From positions 1 to 64,000 of the forward strand of contig NZ_JAIQXU010000011.1 of assembly GCF_020166395.1 (NCBI RefSeq): a stretch of DNA of 64,000 bases. The letters run 5' to 3'. Shown here one piece after another: positions 46,914 through 56,653 of the stretch. This DNA comes from Deinococcus betulae. Its GTDB lineage: Bacteria > Deinococcota > Deinococci > Deinococcales > Deinococcaceae. The position numbers and the translations under genes are program-made. The first letter of the stretch is position 1; each line of letters opens with the position of its first letter. A model generated the notes under the pieces. The model did not search any database and had not been told where the DNA came from. It saw nothing but the letters and a program-made list of their open reading frames with translations.

Positions 46914-47663
46914 GTGATTGTCAAATACGGCGGCAATGCCATGAAAAGTCCCGAACTCCGCCGCGCGGTGGCTGCCGAGATTGCGGCGCTGCGCGCCGAG
47001 CAGCCGGTGGTCGTGGTTCACGGCGGCGGCCCCGTCATTGAGCAGGAACTGAGCGCGCGCGGCCTGACCAGCGAATTTCGCTCTGGCCTGCGCGTCACCC
47101 CGCCCGGCGCCATGCACGTCGTGGAGATGGCGCTGTGCCAGCTGAACAAGCAGCTCAGTCAGGACATCGGCGGGGCTGTGGGCGTCATGGGCCGCGATGA
47201 CCATCTACTGCGCGCGGAAGTCGTTGACCCTGCGCTGGGGCGTGTGGGACAGGTGACTGGGGTCAATGCCGAGTTGCTCCGGACCTTGCTGGGCGTGGGC
47301 CTGACCCCGGTGGTGGGCTGCGTAGCGGTGGACGACGGGGGCGAGGCGCTGAACATCAACGCCGACACGGCGGCCGGTGCGGTGGCAGGCGCGCTGGGCG
47401 AGGGCATCGTGTTTCTGACCGATGTGGACGGCGTGTACCGCGCCTACCCTGACCCGGCCAGCCTCGCCCCCCACCTGACCCGCGCCGAGGTAGAGGCGGG
47501 CATAGCAGAAGGCTGGATTGCGGGCGGCATGCTCCCGAAGGTGCGCGCCGCTCTGGACGCCCTGACGCTCGGCGCCCCCTTTGCGGTCATTGCCAGCGGG
47601 ATGAAAGCCGGCGTGCTGGCCCAGGCGGCGCGCGGGGAAGCAGGAACGCGGCTGACGCCGTAA
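46914..47663 (+). CDS. argB: Acetylglutamate kinase
   Basis: 249 aa from GTG 46914. Second step of arginine synthesis: phosphorylates N-acetylglutamate. Motifs: VKYGGNAM (Lys-Gly-Gly loop), [21 protein letters not shown], and [16 protein letters not shown]; the ATP site includes [10 protein letters not shown]. Shorter N-terminus than the hexameric, arginine-inhibited forms, suggesting the non-inhibited dimeric type (inference). No other arg gene is adjacent. Confidence 0.94.
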   Translation: MIVKYGGNAMKSPELRRAVAAEIAALRAEQPVVVVHGGGPVIEQELSARGLTSEFRSGLRVTPPGAMHVVEMALCQLNKQLSQDIGGAVGVMGRDDHLLRAEVVDPALGRVGQVTGVNAELLRTLLGVGLTPVVGCVAVDDGGEALNINADTAAGAVAGALGEGIVFLTDVDGVYRAYPDPASLAPHLTRAEVEAGIAEGWIAGGMLPKVRAALDALTLGAPFAVIASGMKAGVLAQAARGEAGTRLTP

Positions 47664-47696
47664 GGGACCAGGGTCAGCAGCCCTGAACCACCAATC

Positions 47697-48263
47697 TCAT
47701 TGCACCCGGCTGAACACCAGCGTGTCGCGTAGCCGCCCCGGCTCGGCGGGGCACACATCATCGTTCACCAGCTGGGCGTCCAGGCGGTAACCCAGCGCAG
47801 CGGGAATGCGGGCGCTGCGGCTGTTGGCCGGGTCGCAGCGAATTTCCAGGCGGCGAAAGCCCAAACCCCCTAAGGCCAGGGCAGTCAGGGCGCGCGCGAC
47901 CTCTTCGGCGTAGCCCTGGCCGGTATGGGCCGTGGCCACCCAGTACCCTATCTCGCCCTTGGGCACGCGCCAGTCCAGCGCGTGAAAACCGCTGCTGCCC
48001 AGTAGTTCGGTGCCTGCCGGATTCCAGATGTGATAGCGCAGGGTTTCGCGGCTCTCGAAACGTTCGGCGGCGGCGCGCAGGTTCTCTAGAGCGCCTTCCA
48101 AGGTCTGCGGCGCCTGAGCCCAGTGCATCCAGGGCCGCAGTTCGGGCAGCGAGGCATTGACGGCCGACACCAGGGCCGGCGCGTCGGCAGGGTCAGGGCG
48201 GCGCAGCCACAGGCGCGGCGTGCGGACCTCCGCTGGAAGAACAGGAGTCACGGGGCGCAGCAT
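47697..48263 (-). CDS. GNAT acetyltransferase, RimJ/RimL type
   Basis: 188 aa. [20 protein letters not shown] at the N-terminus, [20 protein letters not shown] (acetyl-CoA loop) and [21 protein letters not shown] are typical of the RimJ/L subfamily that acetylates ribosomal proteins or small molecules. Target unknown. Confidence 0.87.
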   Translation of the reverse strand: MLRPVTPVLPAEVRTPRLWLRRPDPADAPALVSAVNASLPELRPWMHWAQAPQTLEGALENLRAAAERFESRETLRYHIWNPAGTELLGSSGFHALDWRVPKGEIGYWVATAHTGQGYAEEVARALTALALGGLGFRRLEIRCDPANSRSARIPAALGYRLDAQLVNDDVCPAEPGRLRDTLVFSRVQ

Positions 48264-48293
48264 AACGGCAAGCCCTGCCTCACCGGCAGAAGC

Positions 48294-48626
48294 CTAGAAG
48301 TGGGTGCGGAAGACACCAGCGCGCGGAGCCGCCTTGGCCCTGCTGGGCGCGCGGCGGGTCGCGTCCAGATACACCAGGCGCAGCAGCTGCCAGCGCTTCA
48401 GCCCAGGCCGCTGCCGCTGCTTGTGCAGGACGCTCCGTTCCAGTGCGGCGCGGTTGCCTTTCAGGGCCGCCAGCACGCGGGCTTCCCAGTAGACATCCTG
48501 CGCGTTGTCTCGGCGGGCGCTGCCATGCGGAATGGTGGAGTAGCGGGACTTGCGCCCCGTAAACGCGCTGAGCAGCAACGCTGCCGCGCCCAGAACCAGA
48601 ACGACGAGCAGGATTGTCAGGGACAC
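48294..48626 (-). CDS. Small single-helix membrane protein
   Basis: 110 aa from GTG 48626 (VSLTILLVVLVLGAAALLLS), chosen because TAGACT lies 6 nt upstream; a GTG two codons earlier abuts TAGACT. One N-terminal transmembrane helix, then a basic cytoplasmic part (RWQLLRLVYLDATRRAPSRA). No family recognised. Confidence 0.65.
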   Translation of the reverse strand: MSLTILLVVLVLGAAALLLSAFTGRKSRYSTIPHGSARRDNAQDVYWEARVLAALKGNRAALERSVLHKQRQRPGLKRWQLLRLVYLDATRRAPSRAKAAPRAGVFRTHF

Positions 48627-48632
48627 AGGCAC

Positions 48633-48638
48633 AGTCTA
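48633..48638 (-). promoter_or_regulatory. Leaderless-type -10 (TAGACT)
   Basis: 6 nt before GTG 48626; sets the start of the membrane-protein gene. Confidence 0.5.
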
Positions 48639-48709
48639 AGCCGGTCACCCTGCGCAGACGAGGAACTTTTACACGATGTCAGCTGGCGTTCAGACAACTG
48701 ACAGCAGAA

Positions 48710-48857
48710 CTCAGCGTGGACGCGGGTGATGAGCCTCAACCACGCTGAGGCGAACACAGTGAGTGACTGTCAGAGACAGCGGCCAAAATGGAATAGAGGG
48801 GCGTTGGTGGCTTCTCATTAGAACTGGGAGCCGCCGTGAGGCGCCAGGTCTATTCCA
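48710..48857. ncRNA. Structured intergenic region, candidate small RNA
   Basis: CTCAGCGTGG (48710-48719) pairs with CCACGCTGAG (48740-48749); TGGAATAGA (48789-48797) pairs with TCTATTCCA (48849-48857) and encloses further G/C stems. No ORF. Strand unknown; it could instead be the 3' end of the vanW transcript. Confidence 0.3.
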
Positions 48858-48872
48858 CTGCTGACTCGCCCT

Positions 48873-50027
48873 TCAATTCAGGCGGTTGTCCCCAGGGCTA
48901 ACGCCATACACCGCCCCCCAGGGTTTGTAGACGCTCTTGAGGGTGTCTTTGCCCACCACCTTGCCCGCGACCTTGATGGTGCGCGTGAGGACGCTGGTCA
49001 TGCCCTGCATCGGTTGGTCCAGCAGGCGGCGGCCCCCTGGCGCCACCCGGTCGTCCGGCGAGTAGCTGGGGCTGGCGGGCGGCTTAAAGTCGGTAATGAC
49101 CGGCTTGCTGATGCTGACCTGCCGGCCAGTGTTGGCCCCGAACACGTCAAAGCGCAGGGTGTCGGCCGCCGTGTCCCAGCTGGCCTGAACAAACAGGTGC
49201 GCGCCCGTGTCGTTTTTCATGCGCAGGTTCTTGCTGGGGGCGTACACCGTCGCCTCGAAGCCCACCGGGTCGTAGTAGCTGACGCGGTGGCTGTGCTCGT
49301 GGCGCTCGGTGATGGGCAGCCCCGCCTGGTACAGCGCGCGGAAGATGGTCGTGCTGACCTGACAGATACCGCCGCCGTCCTCCTTGGTCAGCGTGCCGCC
49401 GCTGATGACAAACCCCTTTACAAAGCCCGTGCTGGCGTCAATCTGCCCAATTTCCTCGTTGAAGTTGAATTCGTGGCCCGGCGCAATAAAGAAGTTATCC
49501 AGCTTGCTTGCCCCCACCAGCACGTTCTTTTCCCGGAAGTCTGGGCTGCCCGCGTAGCTGCTGGTGCCGGCGGCCACATGCCACAGCACGCCGCGCTTTG
49601 CCAGCACCTCCACGCTGCGCGTGGGCGTCACCCGTTTATAGGCCACCTGCGCGCTGCCCTTGCCCGCCTTGATGGCTTTCAGGAGGTTGGCCTTGGTGGC
49701 GTCCCGGTCAAAGACCCAGCCGGTCTGCCCCTTGGCTACCCAGCTGCCTCCCACATTGCGGAAAACCGCCGGTTTGGGCACGCGGGCCTTCAGGGTCTTT
49801 TCAATCTTGTCCAGCACGGGCGTGAAGGTGCTGCTGACCTTACTGTACTTCTTGCTGGCTTTTACGCCGGCAGCGGGCAGCGCCCAGGACTTGAGGATGC
49901 GCTCCTCCTTGACCTCGCCCTTGCGAATCTGAGGCTCGGTGGCCGTCAGAATCAGTTTGAACGGTTGCTGGGCGTGTGCGCTGCCTAGCAGGGCCAATGT
50001 AACCAAGGGAGAGAGAAGGCGCTTCAT
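48873..50027 (-). CDS. VanW-family secreted protein
   Basis: 384 aa from ATG 50027 (MKRLLSPLVTLALLGSAHAQ), a signal peptide with AxA site. TAGCCT is 6 nt upstream, favouring this over GTG 50030. The VanW domain has FNFNEEIGQIDASTGFVKG and GGGICQVSTTIFRALYQAG. VanW occurs in some vancomycin-resistance clusters but its biochemical role is unknown; here there is no van context. Confidence 0.9.
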   Translation of the reverse strand: MKRLLSPLVTLALLGSAHAQQPFKLILTATEPQIRKGEVKEERILKSWALPAAGVKASKKYSKVSSTFTPVLDKIEKTLKARVPKPAVFRNVGGSWVAKGQTGWVFDRDATKANLLKAIKAGKGSAQVAYKRVTPTRSVEVLAKRGVLWHVAAGTSSYAGSPDFREKNVLVGASKLDNFFIAPGHEFNFNEEIGQIDASTGFVKGFVISGGTLTKEDGGGICQVSTTIFRALYQAGLPITERHEHSHRVSYYDPVGFEATVYAPSKNLRMKNDTGAHLFVQASWDTAADTLRFDVFGANTGRQVSISKPVITDFKPPASPSYSPDDRVAPGGRRLLDQPMQGMTSVLTRTIKVAGKVVGKDTLKSVYKPWGAVYGVSPGDNRLN

Positions 50028-50033
50028 CACCTT

Positions 50034-50039
50034 AGGCTA
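50034..50039 (-). promoter_or_regulatory. Leaderless-type -10 (TAGCCT) of the vanW-like gene
   Basis: 6 nt before ATG 50027. Confidence 0.55.
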
Positions 50040-50160
50040 GAGAGGGAGGGCTGGGCAGCGGTGAAGCGGCGTTGCGCCGGCCCTTACGCCGCCTTGCCCG
50101 AAAGTTGAGCCTTCTGGGGCACCCCTGCCCCCAGGGGCACCTGTCTGGCCAGGCGCGCCG

Positions 50161-50166
50161 TAGCGT
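50161..50166 (+). promoter_or_regulatory. Leaderless-type -10 (TAGCGT) of the epimerase gene
   Basis: 6 nt before ATG 50173. Confidence 0.55.
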
Positions 50167-50172
50167 GACCGC

Positions 50173-51138
50173 ATGACCACGCCGGAAACCTCTGTGGGGC
50201 AGCGACTGGTAATTGCGGGTGGCTCGGGCTTTCTGGGCCGGGCCATGACGCGCTTTTTTGCGGCGCAGGGCTGGGAGGTCGTCATCCTGTCACGCAGCCG
50301 CCCCCAGCATCCGCTGCCCGCACGCTGGGTGGGCTGGGACGGCGTCAATCAGGGCGAGTGGGCGCGCGAACTGGACGGCGCCGCCGCCCTGCTGAACCTC
50401 GCTGGCCGCAGCGTGAATTGCCGCTACACCGCCGCCAACATGCTCGACATCTATGCCTCGCGCCTGGACAGCACGCGGGCGCTGGGGCGGGCCGCTGCTG
50501 CGGCCGCCTCTCCCCCACCCGTGTGGCTCAATTCCAGCACCGCCACCATCTACAGAGACGCCCGCGACCGCCCGCAAGACGAGGCGGCGGGCGAGCAGGG
50601 TCAGGGCTTCAGCGTGGACGTGGCCCAGCGCTGGGAAGCTGCTTTTCTGGAGGCCGACCTGCCAAACATCCGCCGCGTGGCCCTGCGCACCGCCATGGTC
50701 TACGGCGTGGGCGAGGGTGGCGTGATGGAAACCACCGACCGCGTGGTGCGCCTGGGCGGCGCCGGGCCGATGGCGGGCGGGGGTCAACGGGTGTCCTGGA
50801 TTCACGAGCAGGACTTCTGCCGCGCAGTGGCCTTCCTGATCGCCAGTGACCTGAGCGGCCCCGTGAATGTCAGCGCCCCCGAATCGCCCACCAACGCCGA
50901 GTTTTTGCGGGCCTACCGTAAAGCCTGGGAGGTGCCGCTGGGTGTACCGTCAACCACCTTCCTGATCCAGTTGGGTGCCCGCGTCATGGGCTCCGAGGCC
51001 GAACTGCTCCTGAAAAGCCGCTGGGCGGCGCCGGGGCGACTGCTTTCGGCGGGCTTCACCTTCGACTTCACCGCCTGGCCCCATGCGATAGAGACGCTGG
51101 TGGCGCAGGCCCGCCGGGAAGGCCATCAGGGCCGCTAG
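50173..51138 (+). CDS. TIGR01777-type NAD-dependent epimerase/dehydratase
   Basis: 321 aa extended SDR. GGSGFLGRAMTRFFAAQGWE binds the dinucleotide; LLNLAGRSVNCRYT and NSSTATIYRDARDRPQDE are typical of the YfcH/SULA-like group, as is the C-terminal DUF1731-like part ending SAGFTFDFTAW. The substrate of this group is mostly unknown. Followed by a strong terminator. Confidence 0.88.
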   Translation: MTTPETSVGQRLVIAGGSGFLGRAMTRFFAAQGWEVVILSRSRPQHPLPARWVGWDGVNQGEWARELDGAAALLNLAGRSVNCRYTAANMLDIYASRLDSTRALGRAAAAAASPPPVWLNSSTATIYRDARDRPQDEAAGEQGQGFSVDVAQRWEAAFLEADLPNIRRVALRTAMVYGVGEGGVMETTDRVVRLGGAGPMAGGGQRVSWIHEQDFCRAVAFLIASDLSGPVNVSAPESPTNAEFLRAYRKAWEVPLGVPSTTFLIQLGARVMGSEAELLLKSRWAAPGRLLSAGFTFDFTAWPHAIETLVAQARREGHQGR

Positions 51139-51152
51139 AGGGAACGAAGGCC

Positions 51153-51183
51153 AAGCCCCCCGCCGAATGCTGGCGGGGGGCTT
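51153..51183 (+). terminator. Rho-independent-type terminator after the epimerase gene
   Basis: AAGCCCCCCGCC and GGCGGGGGGCTT form a perfect 12-bp stem with a 7-nt loop, followed by GTTCGT. Confidence 0.7.
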
Positions 51184-51187
51184 GTTC

Positions 51188-51265
<78 letters not shown>

Positions 51266-51335
51266 TTCTCGCGCCGCAGCGCGGGCGTGTGCAGAGTAGC
51301 AGAGGGTCTGGGGACGCGCAAGGGGCAGGGCTCAG

Positions 51336-51491
51336 ACGGACTCTGATTGAACCGAGCAGAATGCCGGGTGGAATCCGAGCGGACTTGCAAAGCTCCGCAA
51401 GAGAGCGAGCGGGAGAAGGTACGGATGCCGCTTCATGACGGCGCAGTCGGCAGGGCGCCGTCTGCGCCTCCATATCGCAGCATCCGGATCA
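51336..51491 (+). repeat. Dispersed ACGGAT repeat, copy R4
   Basis: GACTCTGATTGAACCGAGCA, AATCCGAGCGGACTTGCAAAG, AGAGCGAGCGGGAG, TACGGATGCCGC, GACGGCGCAGTCGGC, GCAGCATCCGGA. Same modules and spacing as R2; lies just upstream of nth. Confidence 0.7.
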
Positions 51492-51527
51492 GCCAAATGG
51501 CGCAGCCGACACGCCGGGCGCATGCTC

Positions 51528-51533
51528 TAGGGT
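51528..51533 (+). promoter_or_regulatory. -10-like TAGGGT of nth
   Basis: 8 nt before the nth ATG. Confidence 0.45.
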
Positions 51534-51541
51534 GAGCAGCG

Positions 51542-52201
51542 ATGACCAAGCAAGCGGCGCAGCGTCCCAGAGGCGCCCAGGCGCGGGCAGCGCAGGTGCT
51601 GCCGGCCCTGCACACCATGTACCCGGACGCCAAGACGGAACTGGCGTTCCACAACCCCTTCGAACTGCTGGTGGCCACCGTCCTGAGCGCCCAGGCCACC
51701 GATGTCAGCGTGAACGCCGCCACCCCAGCCCTGTTTGCCGCTTACCCCGACGCCCACGCTATGAGCCTGGCCCAGCCGGAAGACCTCGAACCCCTGATCC
51801 GGCGCATCGGACTGTACCGGGGCAAGGCGAAGAATCTGGCGGCGCTGGCGCGGCTACTGGTCGAGCGGCACGGCGGCGAGGTGCCCAACGACTTTGACGC
51901 CGTGGTGGCCCTGCCCGGCGCTGGGCGCAAGACGGCCAATGTGGTTCTCAGTAACGCCTACGGCTACCCAGCCATTGCGGTGGACACCCATGTGGGGCGC
52001 CTGAGCCGCCGCCTGGCCCTGAGCGTGCAGACCAACCCGGACAAGGTTGAAGCCGACCTCCAAACGCTCTTTCCGCGTGACCGCTGGGTCTTCTTACACC
52101 ACGCGCTGATTTTGCACGGGCGGCGGGTGTGCATGGCCCGGCGCCCCCTGTGCGAGGCGTGCGTCATGAACACGTTTTGTCCGAAAGTGGGCGTGGAGTG
52201 A
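51542..52201 (+). CDS. nth: Endonuclease III
   Basis: 219 aa bifunctional DNA glycosylase/AP lyase for oxidised pyrimidines. HhH motif LPGAGRKTANVVL with catalytic Lys130, catalytic Asp148 in VDTHVGR, and a C-terminal [4Fe-4S] loop with Cys197, 204, 207 and 213 (C-x6-C-x2-C-x5-C). Complete. The stop overlaps the start of the MFS gene (GTGA). Confidence 0.96.
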   Translation: MTKQAAQRPRGAQARAAQVLPALHTMYPDAKTELAFHNPFELLVATVLSAQATDVSVNAATPALFAAYPDAHAMSLAQPEDLEPLIRRIGLYRGKAKNLAALARLLVERHGGEVPNDFDAVVALPGAGRKTANVVLSNAYGYPAIAVDTHVGRLSRRLALSVQTNPDKVEADLQTLFPRDRWVFLHHALILHGRRVCMARRPLCEACVMNTFCPKVGVE

Positions 52202-53454
52202 CCGGCCCTGGTTCCGGGCGGGGACAGACCTGGCGCTTTTCAGGGCAGGTGTGGCTGTTTCTGGCATCGGTGTTCGTGTTTGGCCTGTCGCAGGCGTTTA
52301 CGGCGCTGTTCCTCAATTTTTATCTGCGGGCGCTGGGCCTGGGCGCCGAGTGGCAGGGGGTCATGAACGCGCTGCCGGCCCTGACGCTGGCGGCCCTGAG
52401 TCTGCCCGCCGTGGCGCTGGCCCGTCGCATCAGCAACGCCCACACCCTGAAAGTCGGTGCGGCCCTGAGCCTGCTGGGGACCGTGCTGCTGGCGCTGGCG
52501 CAGGGGCCACTGCTGGTGGTCCTGGGCGCGCTGGTGCAGGGTGCGGGCGCCGCGCTGAGTGTGGTCTCGGGTTCGCCCTTTATGGCCGACAACAGCACCG
52601 AACGCAGCCGCGTCACGCTGTTCAGCGTGCAAAGCGCCCTGATGACCGGCGCGGGCTTTCTGGGCAACCTACTGGGAGGCCAGGTGCCCTCGCTGTACGC
52701 GGCGTGGACGGGCAGCGAGCCGGACAGCCTGGGCGCCCTGCGCGCCGCGCTGCTGGTGGCGGCCGGGCTGCTGGCCCTGGGACTGATTCCGGTACTGGGC
52801 CTGCGCGCTAGTGGCCATACAGTGCGCGAAGGCCGCAGCTTCCGGGTACGCGACCGGGCGACGATGGCGCGCCTGGTGCTGCCCAACGTGCTGGTGGGGC
52901 TGGGGGCGGGCGCCACGATTCCCTTCCTAAACATCTTTATCGAGGGCAAGTTCCGCATCAGTTACAGCGACCTGGGCACGCTGTTTGCGTGGACCAGCCT
53001 GGCGACGGCCGCCACGGCCCTGCTGCAACCCCTGTTGGTCAAGCGGCTGGGGCAGTTGCAGGCGGTGCTGCTCGTGCAGGCCAGCAGCCTGCCGTTTCTG
53101 GCGATGCTGGGCTTTGCGCCGAGCCTCTGGCTGATCACGGCGGCGCTGTTTACGCGCGGCGCCCTGATGAACGCGGCGGGGCCGGTGTATTCCGCCTACG
53201 CCATGAGCGCGCTGCCAGAAGAAGACCGGCCCATGTACTCGGCGGTCAACGTGATTGCCTGGGACGCCGGCTGGGCCGTCAGCAGCGTGCTGTCCGGGGT
53301 GGTGCGCGGCCTGCTGCCGTTTGGCGCGGCTTTTCACGTACTCTTCGCCTGGACCCTGCTGATGTACGCCAGCAGCGTGCTGGCCATCTACCTGGGCCTG
53401 TACCGCCGGGCGCGCATGAAGGGGGCCGCAAGTCCACTTTCTCCGCCCGCGTGA
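52198..53454 (+). CDS. MFS transporter coupled to nth
   Basis: 418 aa from GTG 52198, overlapping the nth stop. Twelve hydrophobic segments; VFVFGLSQAFTALFLNFYLR is helix 1 and GSPFMADNSTERSRVTLFSV a conserved mid-protein segment of this transporter group. Substrate unknown. The overlap implies co-translation with nth but gives no functional link. Confidence 0.85.
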   Translation: MTGPGSGRGQTWRFSGQVWLFLASVFVFGLSQAFTALFLNFYLRALGLGAEWQGVMNALPALTLAALSLPAVALARRISNAHTLKVGAALSLLGTVLLALAQGPLLVVLGALVQGAGAALSVVSGSPFMADNSTERSRVTLFSVQSALMTGAGFLGNLLGGQVPSLYAAWTGSEPDSLGALRAALLVAAGLLALGLIPVLGLRASGHTVREGRSFRVRDRATMARLVLPNVLVGLGAGATIPFLNIFIEGKFRISYSDLGTLFAWTSLATAATALLQPLLVKRLGQLQAVLLVQASSLPFLAMLGFAPSLWLITAALFTRGALMNAAGPVYSAYAMSALPEEDRPMYSAVNVIAWDAGWAVSSVLSGVVRGLLPFGAAFHVLFAWTLLMYASSVLAIYLGLYRRARMKGAASPLSPPA

Positions 53455-53476
53455 CGCTGAATGCAGCATTGGGGGG

Positions 53477-53482
53477 TAGACT
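53477..53482 (+). promoter_or_regulatory. -10-like TAGACT before the zinc-ribbon gene
   Basis: 8 nt before ATG 53491. Confidence 0.45.
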
Positions 53483-53490
53483 GCCTGGTG

Positions 53491-54213
<723 letters not shown>

Positions 54214-54223
54214 ACCTCAGCAG

Positions 54224-54261
54224 AAAGCCGCGCTTCCAGTTCAGGCTGGAGCGCGGCTTTT
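54224..54261 (+). terminator. Terminator after the zinc-ribbon gene
   Basis: AAAGCCGCGCTTCCAG pairs with CTGGAGCGCGGCTTT around 6 nt and ends in TTTTCG. Confidence 0.8.
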
Positions 54262-54436
54262 CGCGGTCTGGATCAGGGGCTCTATCAGAAGAGTGGGCGC
54301 CATCTGGGCTTAATCTGCTGTTCGGCAGACCAAGTGGGGGCTGGTCCGCGTCTCCTTTGCTGGCGCCTGGTCATCCGTGCGGCGTCCTCTGCCTCACCGC
54401 TCTGGGCATTCTTCAGTGAAAACGCCGGACCAACAA

Positions 54437-55405
54437 TTAAAATTCGTCCCGGTCAAATACTGCCGCAATCTGCTCACGGCTTAACCCCTGCCCCAGCAGA
54501 ATCAGCAGCAGCAGGCGGGCCTTGTGGGCGTTCAGAAAACTAGCCGGGATAGCGCCCGCTTCTACCAGCGTCGCGCCGCCGCCCGCGTACCCGTACACCG
54601 GCAGCACGGGCCCGGCGTGGGTGCGCGTGGCGATCACCACGGGCTTGTCGGTGGCGCGAATCAGGGGCAGCAGTTCGGCGGGCAGGTTGCCGGTGCCCAA
54701 CGCGGCAATCACCAGGCCGTCAGCCCGTGCAGCGGCCTCGGCGTAGCCCTCGCCGGTCCAGCCCGCGTAGGCGTACAGGATCTCCACCTTCGCCTCCAGG
54801 TGCGCTGGATGGTAAGTGGCACGCGGCTCGGGGACCGCAAAATAATGAACGCGCGCGCGCGTCCCCTCGCGGTCAATGCGGCCAATGGGACCGGGATAGC
54901 CGCCAAAGGCGTCCACCGCCGTCGTGTGAATCTTGGTGACGGTGCGCGCGTCAAAGATGTCGCCGCCAATGACCACCAGCGGCCCCCGGCCCCGGCTGCT
55001 GGGGTGCAGCGCCACATGCGCGGCGTCCAGCAGGTTGGCGGGACCGTCCCAGGACACTTCCTCGGCGTGGCGCATGCTGCCGGTCAGCACCACCGGCAGC
55101 GGCACATCCAGCAGCAGATGCAGCGCAAACGCCGTTTCTTCCAGCGTATCGGTGCCGTGCGTGACCACCACGCCGTCGTGTGTGTCGGCCAAGTCCCGAA
55201 TCAGCGCGGCCAGCTGGCCCATGTGGGCGGGGGTGACATGCGGACTGGGAAGGTTAAAGGGCTGGGCGTCCGTGACCGTCACGCCTTCCAGGCCGGGCAG
55301 ATTGGGGGGCTGCTGGGGCGTCAGGCCGCGCCCATCGGGGCTGGGACGGCTGGCAATCGTGCCGCCCGTGTGAATCACCGCGAGGCGGGGCGCTGGAATG
55401 GACAT
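54437..55405 (-). CDS. L-asparaginase-type amidohydrolase
   Basis: 322 aa from ATG 55405 (MSIPAPRLAVIHTGGTIAS). The first catalytic Thr lies in HTGGTIAS and the second in VVTHGTDTLEETAF. Other family blocks: VVLTGSMRHAEEVSWDGPAN and LGTGNLPAELLPLI. No signal peptide, so cytoplasmic. Start chosen because TAGGAT lies 7 nt upstream; an ATG three codons earlier overlaps that hexamer. Confidence 0.92.
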   Translation of the reverse strand: MSIPAPRLAVIHTGGTIASRPSPDGRGLTPQQPPNLPGLEGVTVTDAQPFNLPSPHVTPAHMGQLAALIRDLADTHDGVVVTHGTDTLEETAFALHLLLDVPLPVVLTGSMRHAEEVSWDGPANLLDAAHVALHPSSRGRGPLVVIGGDIFDARTVTKIHTTAVDAFGGYPGPIGRIDREGTRARVHYFAVPEPRATYHPAHLEAKVEILYAYAGWTGEGYAEAAARADGLVIAALGTGNLPAELLPLIRATDKPVVIATRTHAGPVLPVYGYAGGGATLVEAGAIPASFLNAHKARLLLLILLGQGLSREQIAAVFDRDEF

Positions 55406-55412
55406 GCCCGGC

Positions 55413-55418
55413 ATCCTA
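55413..55418 (-). promoter_or_regulatory. Leaderless-type -10 (TAGGAT) of the asparaginase gene
   Basis: 7 nt before ATG 55405. Confidence 0.55.
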
Positions 55419-55462
55419 ACGTGCCGGCCGAGCGGAGCGTCCAGCGCGAGGGACCGCCGGGG

Positions 55463-55672
55463 CTACCGGCGACGCAGCCGAACCCACATCAGCGCCAGCA
55501 CGAAGACAGCCAGGGTCAGCGGCAGTTCGGCCACCAGGGCAGCTTCCACTTGAACCCCGGCATGGGTGCGCTGCCACAGGCCAATCCCCAGCCACAGCAG
55601 CGCGGCCGCCAGGGCAGTCAGCACCTGCTGCAGGAGGGGCGGCACCCCGACGTTACTCGCGCGCCGCGTCAA
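55463..55672 (-). CDS. Small two-helix membrane protein downstream of hemC
   Basis: 69 aa from TTG 55672, overlapping the hemC 3' end; a GTG at 55645 would give 60 aa. Two hydrophobic segments (VLTALAAALLWLGIGLW and LPLTLAVFVLALMWV) and an RRR end. No ribosome site is clear, no family recognised. Confidence 0.5.
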   Translation of the reverse strand: MTRRASNVGVPPLLQQVLTALAAALLWLGIGLWQRTHAGVQVEAALVAELPLTLAVFVLALMWVRLRRR

Positions 55673-56582
55673 TCAGGGCCTGGGCGCCCTGACCCAGCAT
55701 ATCGGCGGCCAGTTCAGCGCCCAAGTCGGCGCATTCACCGGGGTCGCCCTGAGTGGTGCCGCGAATCACCTGCGTACCGTCCAGCGCCCCCACCCAGCCT
55801 TCCAGGGTCAGCAGGCCGCCCTTGACGCTGGCATGCGCCCCCACCGGCGCCATGCACCCGGCGCCCAATCCAGCCAGGAACTCGCGCTCGGCGGTAATGC
55901 GGTCGTCGGTGGTGTGGTCGTGGATGGCGTAAGCGACTTCAATGCTCAGGTCATCGTCGGCGCGGGTTTCCAAGGCCAGGGCGCCCTGCCCAGGCGCGGG
56001 CAGAATGATGTCGGGCTCCAGAAACTCGTCAATGCGGTGGCGCATTTCGGTGCGAATCAGACCGGCGGCGGCCAGCACGATGGCGTCGTATTCATCGCCC
56101 GCCAGCGCGGCCAGGCGCGTGTCAATGTTGCCCCGCAGGTTCACGATCTGTATGTCCGGGCGGAAGGCGCGCAGGAAGGCCTTACGCCGCACGCTGCTGG
56201 TGCCCACACGGGCGCCCTGCGGCAACTCGGCCAGCTTTTTCATGCCCTCTTTGCCAATCAGAACGTCGCGGGCGTCCACCCGGCGCGGAATGGCGCTGAC
56301 CTCCAGGCCCTCGGGCTGCTCGGTGGGCAGGTCCTTGAGGGAATGCACGGCGATGTCAATCCGCTTGGCCAGCAGGGCGTCTTCAATTTCCTTGACCCAA
56401 AAGCCCTTGTCGCCCTTTTGCGCCATCGCTTCCAGGCTGCCCCGGTTGCGGTCGCCGCCCGTGCTGATGGTCTGAATCCGGAAGTCCGTCTCGGGCCACT
56501 CCTCTTTCAGCCGGGCCACCACCCAATGGGTTTGTGCGAGCGCCAGAGTCGAGCCGCGCGTGCCTACCGTCACCATCCGCAT
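55653..56582 (-). CDS. hemC: Hydroxymethylbilane synthase (porphobilinogen deaminase)
   Basis: 309 aa from ATG 56582. Joins four porphobilinogens for haem and corrin synthesis. N-terminal VGTRGSTLALAQT, DIAVHSLKDLPTEQPEGL, GTSSVRRKAFL and RGNIDTRLAAL; the dipyrromethane cofactor Cys is in GLGAGCMAPVGAHA. TATACT 9 nt upstream suggests a near-leaderless mRNA. It diverges from the glycosidase gene. Confidence 0.96.
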   Translation of the reverse strand: MRMVTVGTRGSTLALAQTHWVVARLKEEWPETDFRIQTISTGGDRNRGSLEAMAQKGDKGFWVKEIEDALLAKRIDIAVHSLKDLPTEQPEGLEVSAIPRRVDARDVLIGKEGMKKLAELPQGARVGTSSVRRKAFLRAFRPDIQIVNLRGNIDTRLAALAGDEYDAIVLAAAGLIRTEMRHRIDEFLEPDIILPAPGQGALALETRADDDLSIEVAYAIHDHTTDDRITAEREFLAGLGAGCMAPVGAHASVKGGLLTLEGWVGALDGTQVIRGTTQGDPGECADLGAELAADMLGQGAQALIDAARE

Positions 56583-56591
56583 AACCCAAGC

Positions 56592-56597
56592 AGTATA
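56592..56597 (-). promoter_or_regulatory. -10 (TATACT) of hemC
   Basis: 9 nt before the hemC ATG. Confidence 0.55.
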
Positions 56598-56653
56598 CGG
56601 GCTGACCACGAGAACGGGCGGTCGGCCCCTGCCCGTGCGGCACAATGGACCCC

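Noticed and set aside
48873..50027. VanW-like gene as evidence for vancomycin resistance
   Set aside because: No vanH, vanA/B, vanX or regulator genes nearby; VanW domains are widespread outside resistance clusters.
55463..55652. Reading the small membrane ORF as part of an antisense hemC product
   Set aside because: Two coherent hydrophobic segments and same-strand position after hemC favour a real small gene, kept at modest confidence.
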